Of a stretch of 64,000 bases of DNA, positions 24,432 to 33,269 are shown piece after piece (within the stretch, counting starts at the first letter, position 1; each line of letters opens with the position of its first letter). The DNA lies in contig JAQWSU010000042.1 of NCBI GenBank assembly GCA_029243025.1, forward strand, positions 124,001-188,000, given 5' to 3'. The position numbers and the translations under genes are program-made. The notes under the pieces were generated by a model, which saw nothing but the letters and a program-made list of their open reading frames with translations, ran no database searches and was not told the origin of the DNA. The DNA comes from Pirellulaceae bacterium (GTDB lineage: Bacteria > Planctomycetota > Planctomycetia > Pirellulales > Pirellulaceae).

Positions 24432-24759
24432 CGAATGGTGGGGGAAGGGAGTAAAGAGCTAATTTGTCGGCTGAGTGCGTGACCAACATCAAACAGGAAG
24501 CTCAGGTCGATTTCGAGATGGGATTCGCGGTTTGGCGGACCCGCCGAAAGTCGCAAAACGGGCTCAGGCAAAACAAACCCCGAGCAACTTTGGTAAAGAA
24601 TTCACGGTGAACTGAGAGGATCAGTAAGCGGAGTTGATGCTGACTCGACTCGCGTAACCGAGGCTGATCCAGATACCGAACAACAGATCAGGTTGACTTG
24701 TAAGTTCGGCGGGTGTCGTGGCGGGTTAGAAAGGGCCTGGGACCGTCGCGATTTAACGA
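24432..24759. other. Intergenic region or decayed coding DNA
   Basis: No gene is supported with confidence. The left part overlaps the possible frameshifted reading frame described for 24171-24571. The promoter of the RND operon may lie here. Confidence 0.3.
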
Positions 24760-25302
24760 TCAGCGTCGTACTTTCGCGTAGACGCTGCAGGTAAAAAGAC
24801 TGAGGACAATCCAAGTCAGGCAAGCGGATGGTTCTGGCGTGCTCATTGGATCGGATTCTTCAGGATCAATGATATAGGTTTCCCCTGGATATTCATGCTC
24901 CGTGTCGTCGCCAACTGACACACTAATCGCGCTCTCTGTTTCGGTTGCAACGTATGGATAACTCAAGCCCGCCGTATCAAGGGGCGCGACTGAGAATAGC
25001 AGCCATTCGGCTGGTGCTAGGTATTGAGCGCTGTGGTCGGTTGTTGAGAATGAGAGCCCGTTTGAATTGATGCCGGTTGTACCCGGATCGAACGCTAATT
25101 CGGCCAGGATAACAGCTTGGTGTGTCATTACGGTGGAATCAAAGTTGAAACTACCGGTTAGCGTGGCATCGCCCATGGTGACGCCATTGGAGGCATCTTC
25201 CACGTTGTAAGTGGTGATGAAGTAAGCCGTCTGAATGCTTGCTTCTGCTTGGAAAGGGCTTAACAAAATGGTTGCGACTGCAAGGTGTAGGAGATATCTC
25301 AT
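24760..25302 (-). CDS. Secreted PEP-CTERM protein
   Basis: The 180-residue protein starts at ATG 25302, where a signal peptide begins (M-R-Y-L-L-H-L-A-V-A-T-I-L-L-S, ending A-E-A-S). The longer frame to 25392 adds 30 residues with no ribosome site. The body is Ser/Thr rich and beta-like, with T-L-T-G-S-F-N-F-D-S, a pattern common in PEP-CTERM proteins. The C-terminus is T-P-E-P-S-A-C, a hydrophobic segment and a short K-V-R-R tail, a PEP-CTERM sorting signal cut by an exosortase. No dockerin repeat is present. Probably a surface-anchored or extracellular-matrix protein; exact role is unknown. Confidence 0.8.
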   Translation of the reverse strand: MRYLLHLAVATILLSPFQAEASIQTAYFITTYNVEDASNGVTMGDATLTGSFNFDSTVMTHQAVILAELAFDPGTTGINSNGLSFSTTDHSAQYLAPAEWLLFSVAPLDTAGLSYPYVATETESAISVSVGDDTEHEYPGETYIIDPEESDPMSTPEPSACLTWIVLSLFTCSVYAKVRR

Positions 25303-25596
25303 CGGTGTGACTGCGCTGCACAAGGGTTGGAGTTTTGTGAAATCACGCTGGGCGTTGCAGGGATCTTGCTGAATGCAAGCTGTAGTGGACAAAGTGTTTC
25401 GCCCTCAATCGAGTATGCTTTGAGGCGGATCGTCCTTCAACCGGAAAAATTGAAATAAACTTACTTGCGGACGATTCCTGAAGTACGAAAAGAACGGTAA
25501 ACGCGATTCGGGAGTTGAAGTGAATACGAAGCTGTTTGTTGCGCCGCAACAATCGGTCGATAATGCACGGCAGCGATGTTGTTGGTGATCGGATTC
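25303..25596. other. Intergenic region
   Basis: Two hundred ninety-four bases separating the HEAT-repeat gene from the PEP-CTERM gene, both minus strand. No terminator hairpin with a T-run was seen. Confidence 0.35.
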
Positions 25597-26841
25597 TTAA
25601 TCGTTTGTGTCGAGATGCTTGATCGTGGCGTTGGCGCTCTGTCGGACGAAATCTTCCGAGTCTAATTTTGCGATTACGAGAACCTGTGGTAGCAGTTGAT
25701 AAGCTGTCGCGCCCCAGCTGCGGATTGCGAGGAGGGCTGCAGCTCGTACGTCGGCCTCTTCGTGTTCTAAAAGTTGAGCGTAGTGTCGTAGCAATTGACG
25801 ACTGGTGACGGTGAGTTTGGGCAATATTGTGATGGCGACGATCTGGAGCTGCTTGGGGGTGTCGTCCGAGAAAAGGGATTGCACCTGAGGTACGGCTTGC
25901 TGAGCGCGGGTTCCAAGCGTCGCTAGTGTTTCGAGAGCTGTAGCTTGGTTGATTGGATCGCTTGACATTAAGAGTCCTGCCAGAAGGCGCACTGCCCTGG
26001 GGTCGTGCCGAGCCACTCCTTTTGCGGCCTCACGCACAACTGCATGACTCGAATGGGAAAGGCAACAGCGAAATTGATGTTGAGCTGCCTCGGAACCACA
26101 AAGATGAGCTAGGGTACGCAGGCAACGAACTTGTTGCAGGGTGGAGCCGCGATTGGGGCCTGTCGTGATCTCAATGGTAAGTGATGTGACGGGGGCCTCG
26201 GCTGGCAGACCAATCGAAAGTAGATGCGTTTCAGCTTGTTCAGAAGACATCCAATTGTCGTGAATCAGTAACTTTGTCAGCCCAATGACGGCTTGGGGTT
26301 CCTTGAGTAACGTCCATTGACTGTACAGGGCATTCGCGCGAACCACCGGATGAGGGTCGTTGGCCAGCCGCTCAGTAATCTCTCGCGTTTTTACGGCGTT
26401 GGGAAAGCAGTGGGCCAGACAGGTTGCGGTGGCGGATCTTACATCGGCATCCATATCTTCTGCGGCGGCACTAAGCTTTTTAAGCAATCCGTTGGGGGGC
26501 CTGTTGGCGGATAAATCGATTCGCTCGATCGTTTCGATCGCTTTCCATCTTACGACGCTGTTTTCGTGTGTTATTAATTTGCTTAAGGGTTGAATTGCCG
26601 AAGTCGAATGAGCGACGAAATGATCGCAGGCGGCTTGGATGGCAGCCTCGCTGTACACCTCGGATGCGACGATCAGATCATTGGCCATGCGCTCGAAAGT
26701 GATCGCCGGAGCGGCGAGGGTCGGTGTGCCGCAGCAAAAAACGATTAACGTGAGGGCAGAGGCAAAAAGCCGGAGGCCTTTTTGGCTTTGAATTTGGGCC
26801 GGTAGCTGGTCGATCGGCGGGAATGTTGGTGGGTTGTCCAT
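25597..26841 (-). CDS. Exported HEAT-repeat protein
   Basis: The 414-residue protein starts at ATG 26841. Residues about 22-44 form a hydrophobic signal or anchor (L-R-L-F-A-S-A-L-T-L-I-V-F-C-C-G-T, then L-A-A-P). The rest is about nine alpha-helical repeats of HEAT type, with recurrent V-R-x-x-A, V-V-R-A-N-A and D-V-R-A-A-A-L-L-A-I blocks. HEAT repeats mediate protein-protein contacts. It begins 18 bp after the DUF1501 stop, so it is part of that operon (cytochrome, DUF1501, HEAT) and may serve as a scaffold for their products. Confidence 0.88.
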   Translation of the reverse strand: MDNPPTFPPIDQLPAQIQSQKGLRLFASALTLIVFCCGTPTLAAPAITFERMANDLIVASEVYSEAAIQAACDHFVAHSTSAIQPLSKLITHENSVVRWKAIETIERIDLSANRPPNGLLKKLSAAAEDMDADVRSATATCLAHCFPNAVKTREITERLANDPHPVVRANALYSQWTLLKEPQAVIGLTKLLIHDNWMSSEQAETHLLSIGLPAEAPVTSLTIEITTGPNRGSTLQQVRCLRTLAHLCGSEAAQHQFRCCLSHSSHAVVREAAKGVARHDPRAVRLLAGLLMSSDPINQATALETLATLGTRAQQAVPQVQSLFSDDTPKQLQIVAITILPKLTVTSRQLLRHYAQLLEHEEADVRAAALLAIRSWGATAYQLLPQVLVIAKLDSEDFVRQSANATIKHLDTND

Positions 26842-26859
26842 ATTGATCTAACGAGATGA

Positions 26860-28308
26860 TCAGGCGATTAATTGATCGACGACGTGTCCGCCAACGTTCG
26901 TGAGTCGCAAGTCGAGTCCGCCAAACGCCTTCGATAGGCGGGTATGATCAAAACCGAACAAGTGCAACAGGGTTGCGTGAAAATCATTAATGTGAACCGG
27001 GTCTTCGATTGGGTTCCAGCCGAATTCATCCGTTTTGCCGACGACCTGTCCGCCTCGGATGCCACCCCCTGCCATCCAAGCGCTAAAGGCGTTCGGATGG
27101 TGGTCGCGACCGTCGGTTCCCTGAGCAAGTGGTGTGCGACCGAATTCTCCTGAAAATACAACAAGCGTTGAATCAAGGAGCCCTCTTGCTTTGAGGTCTT
27201 GAAGCAATGCAGCGAGCGGTTGGTCGGCCATTCTCGCGTTGTATTCGAGGGCGCTATGGAGGCTGCCGTGTTGGTCCCAGGAAGCATGCATGAGAGTGAT
27301 AAAGCGAACGCCTCGTTCAACCAGTCTTCGAGCTAACACGCAGTTGCGCGCAAACGATTGATAAACCCCTGGCCCACCACCAATCGAGGATTTGACATCT
27401 GTCGGTTCAGAGCGATCGACGCCATAAGCCTGGAGTGTGGATTGCGTTTCGTCTGAGAGGTCGAGTACATCCGGCGCTGCCATTTGCATTCGAAATGCCA
27501 ATTCGTAGGAAGCGATTCGACTGGCAATTTCATCATCTCCCAATCGTTCTTGTTGTCGCTGATTCAAACTGCGAATTGCCTTGAGACTCGCTGCCTGAAC
27601 CGCCCGGGAAATGCCGGGGGGGTTGTTCAAGTTTAGGACCGGTTCGCCTTTGTTCCGTAAGACAACGCCCTGGTAGGTCGATGGCAAGAAGCCGTTTGTC
27701 CAATTTGAAGTTCCCCCGCTGGCACCGCGGCCTGCTGTCAATACGATATAGCCTGGCAGTTGTTGCGATTCGTTGCCCAGCCCATACAGTACCCAGGATC
27801 CAAAGCTGGGGCGTCCGAAACGGGGAACTCCGGTACTGAGCATCAACTGAGCGGGATGGTGATTAAAGGCCTCGGTGTGCATGGAGCGAACCAGGGCAAT
27901 ATCATCAACACAGGTAGAGAGATGGGGAAGTAAATCCGAAAATTCCGTTCCGCACTGACCGCGAGGCGCGAATTGTCGTCGACTGCCAAGCAGCTTGGCG
28001 TCTTTTTTTATGAAAGCGAAACGGACATTCTTGGTGAACGATTCAGGCAGTGATTCGCCGTTTCGTTCATTCAATACCGGTTTGGGATCAAAGAGTTCAA
28101 ATTGGCTGGGCCCACCCGCAGCGTAAACAAAAATGCATTGTTTCGCGCTGCCTAGAAAGTGTGGCGGTCGACTGGCAAGCGAACGGGTTGGCTCGTTGGC
28201 CACGGCCGAATCACGGGAGAGTAGGTCGAGCGCGGCAAAAGCTCCCAATCCGCTGGCCGAGGAGGTGAGGAACTGGCGACGGGATTGTTCAAAGGTATTT
28301 CCTAGCAT
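26860..28308 (-). CDS. Tat-exported DUF1501 protein
   Basis: The 482-residue protein is started at ATG 28308; a TTG at 28326 would add six residues. A Tat signal is clear: S-R-R-Q-F-L-T-S-S-A-S-G-L-G-A-F-A-A-L. The family blocks V-Y-A-A-G-G-P-S-Q-F-E-L-F-D, H-H-P-A-Q-L-M-L-S-T-G and S-G-E-F-G-R-T-P match DUF1501, related in fold to sulfatase/phosphatase enzymes. No enzyme activity is known. It follows the DUF1549/1553 cytochrome gene (gap 115 bp), the standard pairing in planctomycetes. Confidence 0.94.
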   Translation of the reverse strand: MLGNTFEQSRRQFLTSSASGLGAFAALDLLSRDSAVANEPTRSLASRPPHFLGSAKQCIFVYAAGGPSQFELFDPKPVLNERNGESLPESFTKNVRFAFIKKDAKLLGSRRQFAPRGQCGTEFSDLLPHLSTCVDDIALVRSMHTEAFNHHPAQLMLSTGVPRFGRPSFGSWVLYGLGNESQQLPGYIVLTAGRGASGGTSNWTNGFLPSTYQGVVLRNKGEPVLNLNNPPGISRAVQAASLKAIRSLNQRQQERLGDDEIASRIASYELAFRMQMAAPDVLDLSDETQSTLQAYGVDRSEPTDVKSSIGGGPGVYQSFARNCVLARRLVERGVRFITLMHASWDQHGSLHSALEYNARMADQPLAALLQDLKARGLLDSTLVVFSGEFGRTPLAQGTDGRDHHPNAFSAWMAGGGIRGGQVVGKTDEFGWNPIEDPVHINDFHATLLHLFGFDHTRLSKAFGGLDLRLTNVGGHVVDQLIA

Positions 28309-28423
28309 GCCTTGCGTATCCAACAAAAGTATTGCTTCCTGAAAACTACTAAACAGGGGTCCTGATAGTCGAGTCGATTAACGGTCAATGGACGACTCGG
28401 TGGTTAGCATGGTCGTTGTCTCA

Positions 28424-31400
28424 CTAGTTGCGATTGATAAACCCATCCAAGTTCATCACGGTGCGGGCGACGGAAATCCAGGCCGCCAGTTCGAACTCAC
28501 TCACTGGAGCGGGTGGTGTCGTTCCAGTCAGGATCTCCCTTGCGAGTCCCGGGTTGCTTTCATAGACGTGTAAGCTGCTCTGATAAAGTTCCGTGAGATC
28601 GTCGAGTTCGCCTGCTGTCGGGCTGCGTGACAGCCCAATCGTGTAGATCGCAGCGGCAATCTTTTGGGGTTGGCTGAGATCTTGGGAGTTCCGTGGTTGA
28701 ACCGCTCGTAACGCGAGGTGTTTTGCGCACTCCATGAAAACGGGGTCGTTCCACAGGGCTAACGCCTGCAACGGCGTATTCGATCGCTCGCGCCGTGTGC
28801 AGGTCGTGTTGGAGTCTGGAGCATCAAATAAAGACAGCATGGGGTAAGCTGAGGTTCGTTGAAAGAATGTGTAAACACCGCGGCGATATCGATCGCCACC
28901 TTCGCTGGCTTGCCATGGACCGCGATTGATGACATCCACAAAAGCAAGTTCAACGGTGCCGGGTGGTAATGGTGGGTAAACACTCTCACCATGAATTCGT
29001 GGGTCCAAGAGCCCGCTGGTCGCAAGCGCCAGATCTCGTACTGTTTCTGCGTTGACGCGTAAACGATTTTGACGAGCCAGCCAGTGGTTATTTGGATCAA
29101 TTTCGAGAAGCTCAGGCCGAATCGCGGAAGACTGTTGGTAGGTTGCTGAGTTGACGATCAGGCGATGCAATTGTTTGACGCTCCAGTCGTTTGCGACGAA
29201 GCGGGAGGCAAGCCAGTCCAACAGCTTGGGATGAGTTGGGAGGGTTCCCTGTGAGCCAAAATCCCGATCTGAATTGACAAGGCCATGCCCAAATAACATT
29301 TGCCAAAAACGATTCACTGTGACACGAGGTGTGAGGTGATTGTCCCTCGCGAGAATCCAACGCGCTAAGTCCAGTCGATCCGGTGTCGTTCCACGGGCGC
29401 GAAACGTATGAAGAAAGTTGGGAGTGTCAGTCGCGACTTCGGCTCCTTTTTGGAGGAACTCCCCGCGCAGGTGGACATGGGTGGGACGCAGTGCATCACG
29501 CTGAGCGAGTCCAATGCCTGTGCCGTGTGCGAGTTGAGGTGGGTTTTGACTAAGTTTCGACAGGAGTTGCTCGACCTCCATGACGCGAGAATTTTTGGAG
29601 ATTAGAAAGTCGAGTTGTGCAGTTTGTTGTTCGGCCAGGCGATCTTCGGTCGGGATGCTCGCAATGGCCAAAAATGCTTCTAAGCGAGGATCACTGGCCA
29701 GGAGAACGACTTCCTGCACATCGAGTGCTCGCTGGTAAACGCGCACTTCATCGATTTGGCCATGAAAGAAGCCGCCCTCTCGGCGGCTACCGATTCGCCA
29801 GGGTTGATCAATGGCGAAATCTCCCGCAAGCTGATCGAAGTGTACATCTTGAGGCTGCGGCTTACCGTCGATGAAAATCTGGATGCCCGACGCCTTGCGG
29901 CTGCCGTCATATCGCATCAGCAGATGCTGCCATTGTTCTTCAGCGATTTTCGTTTTGGTGGTTACCTTGATCGCGTCCTGTGGCCAAGTGTCAACCAGGT
30001 GGACCTCCAGGATCCCGTTGTTGACGGTAAAGTCAATGCCGCGGAAACTAGCCGATTCGTTCATTTTGGTGACAATCGCACCAATTCCGCCACGGTAGTA
30101 GCACCATGCCGAAATCGTCACTGGATGATGATTGGGTTGCGGGATTTCCTTTACCGTGAATTCGATCCGGTCGTTGCTGCCATTAAAATCAATCGCCCGA
30201 CCTTGGTTCGATGGAGTGACGCGTGGAGCCTGTTCCCCTAGGAATTTTGCTTCCTTTTCATCTACCCTGTTTTTCAGCGGCTGTTTACCGTCAAAGGTGA
30301 AGTGTGCAATCGCTTGCAGGTTGTTGAGGCGAGACGTTTGCTGTGAATTTTTTTCCAGCCATTCCGCTTCCAGCTTCTCAGCTTGATGTTCAATGGTGAC
30401 TTGAAGCTCCTTCAGCTCTTTTTCGGCTGTTTCCGTCGCGACGGCGTATTGACGTTTTTCGCGTTCGAAATCAGCCAACTGGGCACGTGTTGGTTCAAGC
30501 TGGAAGTTGGTTTCGTCCGAGCTGTTAAAAAATGCATAGAGTTGATAATACTCATGCTGAGTAATCGGGTCGTATTTGTGAGTGTGGCATTGAGCACACT
30601 CGAAGGTTAGGCCAAGCCAGACGGTTGAAACGGTATTCGTGCGGTCAACGACTTGTTTGACACGGTCCTCTTCTTTGTCGATACCGCCTTCTCGGTTGGT
30701 TAAAGTGTTGCGGTGAAAACCTGTCGCCAGTTTGACGTCGGGCGTTGCTCCGGGAAGAAGATCTCCGGCGATCTGTTGTTCGGTAAATTGATCGAATGGC
30801 AAGTCACGATTGATGGCTCGGATTACCCAGTCCCGCCACTGGTAGGCGTGTGGGCGCGGCTCATCTTTTTCGTAGCCGTCGGAATCCGCGTAGCGTGCTA
30901 GGTCCAACCAGTAGCGACCCCATCGTTCGCCATAGTGGGGTGAGGCCAATAGTTTTTCCACGAGTTGCTCGTACCAATTCGGTTGGGAGCAAGCTATCCA
31001 GTGTTGCCACTGTTGATCGGTGGGAGGCAAGCCGATTAGGTCCAAATGCAGTCGGCGGATCAATGTCGATCGATCTGCTTTCCGGGCTGGGGCGATTGAG
31101 TGAGTTTCGAGTTGGTGGAGGACGAAATGATCGATACCATTTCTTGGCCAGCTGGGATGGGTAATCGACGGTAATGCAGGCGAAGCGATCGGTTGATAGG
31201 CCCAATGTGACTTGGCTGGATCAGCGGGGTCAATGCCGTCGGGCCAAATCGCACCTGCGTCGATCCACTTGGTTAGAAGGGAAACTTCTTTCGCGGAAAG
31301 CGGTTTTCCCTCTGGCGGCATGCGCTGATCGGGGTCATGGCTCGTGATGCGGCTGATGAGGGGGCTTTTTCCACTTTGTCCGGGAGAGATAGCGTGGCCC

Positions 31401-31615
31401 GAATCACCCCCAGAAAATGCGAGTTGCTTTTGGTCTAGCCGTAGGCCAGCTTCACTCGTTTCAAAGCCATGGCAACTGTAGCATCTCGAACGAAAGATGG
31501 GTTGAATCTGTGAAGTAAAGTCGATTGTCGCTGCGGTTTCATTGGCTGACGCATTGGGATGGAGCAGGCATCCAACTAAGACGACCAAACCGAATGGTAA
31601 GAACCGAATTGCCAT
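28424..31615 (-). CDS. DUF1549/DUF1553 planctomycete cytochrome with internal LamG-like domain
   Basis: The 1063-residue protein begins with a signal peptide (residues 1-24). The PSCyt1 heme domain spans about 30-115 with CYSCH at 45-49. DUF1549 covers about 150-360 (R-R-L-H-L-D-L-I-G-L-P-P-T) and contains a second site CAQCH near 335. A concanavalin-like LamG domain sits at about 445-620 (A-I-D-F-N-G-S-N-D-R-I-E-F, later D-E-V-R-V-Y-Q-R-A-L). DUF1553 fills 740-1000 (R-V-T-V-N-R-F-W-Q-M-L-F-G-H-G-L). LamG domains often bind sugars or other surfaces. The protein is exported; electron transfer is inferred from two heme sites. It pairs with DUF1501 downstream. Confidence 0.94.
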   Translation of the reverse strand: MAIRFLPFGLVVLVGCLLHPNASANETAATIDFTSQIQPIFRSRCYSCHGFETSEAGLRLDQKQLAFSGGDSGHAISPGQSGKSPLISRITSHDPDQRMPPEGKPLSAKEVSLLTKWIDAGAIWPDGIDPADPAKSHWAYQPIASPALPSITHPSWPRNGIDHFVLHQLETHSIAPARKADRSTLIRRLHLDLIGLPPTDQQWQHWIACSQPNWYEQLVEKLLASPHYGERWGRYWLDLARYADSDGYEKDEPRPHAYQWRDWVIRAINRDLPFDQFTEQQIAGDLLPGATPDVKLATGFHRNTLTNREGGIDKEEDRVKQVVDRTNTVSTVWLGLTFECAQCHTHKYDPITQHEYYQLYAFFNSSDETNFQLEPTRAQLADFEREKRQYAVATETAEKELKELQVTIEHQAEKLEAEWLEKNSQQTSRLNNLQAIAHFTFDGKQPLKNRVDEKEAKFLGEQAPRVTPSNQGRAIDFNGSNDRIEFTVKEIPQPNHHPVTISAWCYYRGGIGAIVTKMNESASFRGIDFTVNNGILEVHLVDTWPQDAIKVTTKTKIAEEQWQHLLMRYDGSRKASGIQIFIDGKPQPQDVHFDQLAGDFAIDQPWRIGSRREGGFFHGQIDEVRVYQRALDVQEVVLLASDPRLEAFLAIASIPTEDRLAEQQTAQLDFLISKNSRVMEVEQLLSKLSQNPPQLAHGTGIGLAQRDALRPTHVHLRGEFLQKGAEVATDTPNFLHTFRARGTTPDRLDLARWILARDNHLTPRVTVNRFWQMLFGHGLVNSDRDFGSQGTLPTHPKLLDWLASRFVANDWSVKQLHRLIVNSATYQQSSAIRPELLEIDPNNHWLARQNRLRVNAETVRDLALATSGLLDPRIHGESVYPPLPPGTVELAFVDVINRGPWQASEGGDRYRRGVYTFFQRTSAYPMLSLFDAPDSNTTCTRRERSNTPLQALALWNDPVFMECAKHLALRAVQPRNSQDLSQPQKIAAAIYTIGLSRSPTAGELDDLTELYQSSLHVYESNPGLAREILTGTTPPAPVSEFELAAWISVARTVMNLDGFINRN

Positions 31616-31853
31616 CGTTGTTTGACTCCTGGGATGAACGACTTCGACACGCCCTCAGGATAATCGCTGCCGCGTCAGCCGAGTAGCTCTTGCCACGACA
31701 ATGGCCCAAGAAAGTGAACAAAATAAGTGTCGTCACCGCGCGGGAAGCAGTCCGATGGAGTTGAGTGTCGACCAATTCAGCCGGCTGTCGCCGTATTCGG
31801 CCTTCGTCCGGTCGATTGGGGGACGTCGATTGGGGGACGTCGATTGCCCCTTT
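31616..31853. other. Intergenic region between the two cytochrome operon pairs
   Basis: This 238 bp lies between the DUF1552 stop and the DUF1549/1553 start. It contains a 14 bp tandem repeat at 31811-31846 and T5 just beyond it, and must also hold the promoter for the DUF1549 gene if it is not cotranscribed with the upstream pair. Confidence 0.4.
31811..31846. repeat. 14 bp tandem repeat, 2.6 copies
   Basis: GTCGATTGGGGGAC occurs at 31811-31824 and 31825-31838, then GTCGATTG begins a third copy. It sits just after the DUF1552 stop (minus strand). Confidence 0.85.
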
Positions 31854-33197
31854 TTAAGACTGAAGGATGTCGGTGAGTTCACCCGAACTGTCTGCGAATG
31901 ATTCCGTCGGAATGGATAGCTTATTTAGTAAAGTGACAAACAAATTCGAAAGCGGAATGCTGTCGCTTAGTTGGCGGAATTGGCCATGCTCAAGACCCAT
32001 TTGTTGACCACCGGCTAACACGAGCGGGTAGTTGGAGTTGTTGTGTGTTTGGCTATTGCTGCTTCCGTACAGGATAAGGGAATGATCCAGGATGGTGGCG
32101 TCTCCTTCCTGAGACGCATCCAGGCGACCGAGGAAAAAAGCGAATTGTTCCGCCATGAAACGGTCCCATTTCCCCAGGTTTTCTGCGCCTTGCGGTTTGT
32201 TCCAATCATGAGCCAAGCTGTGTAGCGAGCCTTTAAACCCCTGAAGTTGTGGGAATTTCCCTGCCTTTGAGGAGGCGTCTGCCATGCTGGCAATTTGGTA
32301 GGTTGCGACCCGCGTTGAATCGGTGCGAAACGCCAGGTAAATCAGATCGTACATGGTGCGAATCAAGGCTTGAGGGGCTTCGTCATCCGACGCGAGCTGG
32401 AGTTTTTCGCGATCCTGGTCGCTAAGTTCGGGGCGAGGGATTTCGATCCAAGCTTGTGCTTGACCGACCTGTTGCTCAATTTGCCGAACGGAAGCCAGAT
32501 ACTCATCCAGCTTTTGGCGATCGTTATTGCCGAGTTTCATGCGGAGCGAATTTGCGTTGGCCAGAATTCGGTCTAGCATTTGAGAAGTGCTTTTCAGGCG
32601 TCGCTGTTCGGCAAGCGATCCAGCATCTCCAGCCCCAAAGAAGCGGTCGAATATTTGTTGTGGTTGGTTCAGCGCCGGAATCGGATAGCCTTGATCGTTA
32701 TAAGACAGTGTGCTGGAGCGTGTGGGTTCGCCTACGCCACCATCGGTCGACATCGTCAGAGAGGCAAAACGAGTTTGTGGGCCTATCGATTTGGCGATTA
32801 CCTGATCCAAGGAAACCGTGTTACGTAGGTACTTGCCGTTCAGATGAGCACCGGTCAAGAACGTATCGCCCGTGTCATGGGCTCCCATTTTTCGACCGTT
32901 GGGGTGGGATAATCCTCCGATAACCGACAGTTTGCTGCGCAGTTTTTCGAGGGACAACAGGCTCTCATTGAACTGGAAGTCGCGTCCTGGTTTGTCCGGA
33001 AACCAACGCCACTTAGCTGCTTGGCTGTCAGGTTTTGGTAGACTCACTCCAAAGGGAAAGTAGATACCGCAGAATCGATGGGGGCGATTGAGGGGCGGAA
33101 CATCCTGTGCCATGCATTCCAAATAGGGAAGTGCCAGCGAAGCGCCAGTTCCCATCAGGAAGGTTCGCCGATCCAGATGCCAGGATTTACGGGACAT
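31854..33197 (-). CDS. Tat-exported DUF1552 protein (second copy)
   Basis: The 447-residue protein starts at ATG 33197. AAGGAG sits 9 bases upstream; ATG 33206 directly abuts that site and is unlikely to be used. The Tat signal reads D-R-R-T-F-L-M-G-T-G-A-S-L-A-L-P-Y-L. The body follows DUF1552 with F-C-G-I-Y-F-P-F-G-V, V-I-G-G-L-S-H-P-N-G-R and S-L-A-H-D-W-N. It is a diverged relative of the protein at 13151-14503 (same layout). It starts 72 bp after the stop of the DUF1592-type gene and forms a pair with it, exactly as in the 11-14.5 kb locus but on the other strand. Confidence 0.93.
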   Translation of the reverse strand: MSRKSWHLDRRTFLMGTGASLALPYLECMAQDVPPLNRPHRFCGIYFPFGVSLPKPDSQAAKWRWFPDKPGRDFQFNESLLSLEKLRSKLSVIGGLSHPNGRKMGAHDTGDTFLTGAHLNGKYLRNTVSLDQVIAKSIGPQTRFASLTMSTDGGVGEPTRSSTLSYNDQGYPIPALNQPQQIFDRFFGAGDAGSLAEQRRLKSTSQMLDRILANANSLRMKLGNNDRQKLDEYLASVRQIEQQVGQAQAWIEIPRPELSDQDREKLQLASDDEAPQALIRTMYDLIYLAFRTDSTRVATYQIASMADASSKAGKFPQLQGFKGSLHSLAHDWNKPQGAENLGKWDRFMAEQFAFFLGRLDASQEGDATILDHSLILYGSSNSQTHNNSNYPLVLAGGQQMGLEHGQFRQLSDSIPLSNLFVTLLNKLSIPTESFADSSGELTDILQS

Positions 33198-33269
33198 GGA
33201 AATCATCTCCTTGCCGATATAAGACCCTTTGAGTATAGCGGATTAGTGTCGCGGTTGAAATCGGAACTA

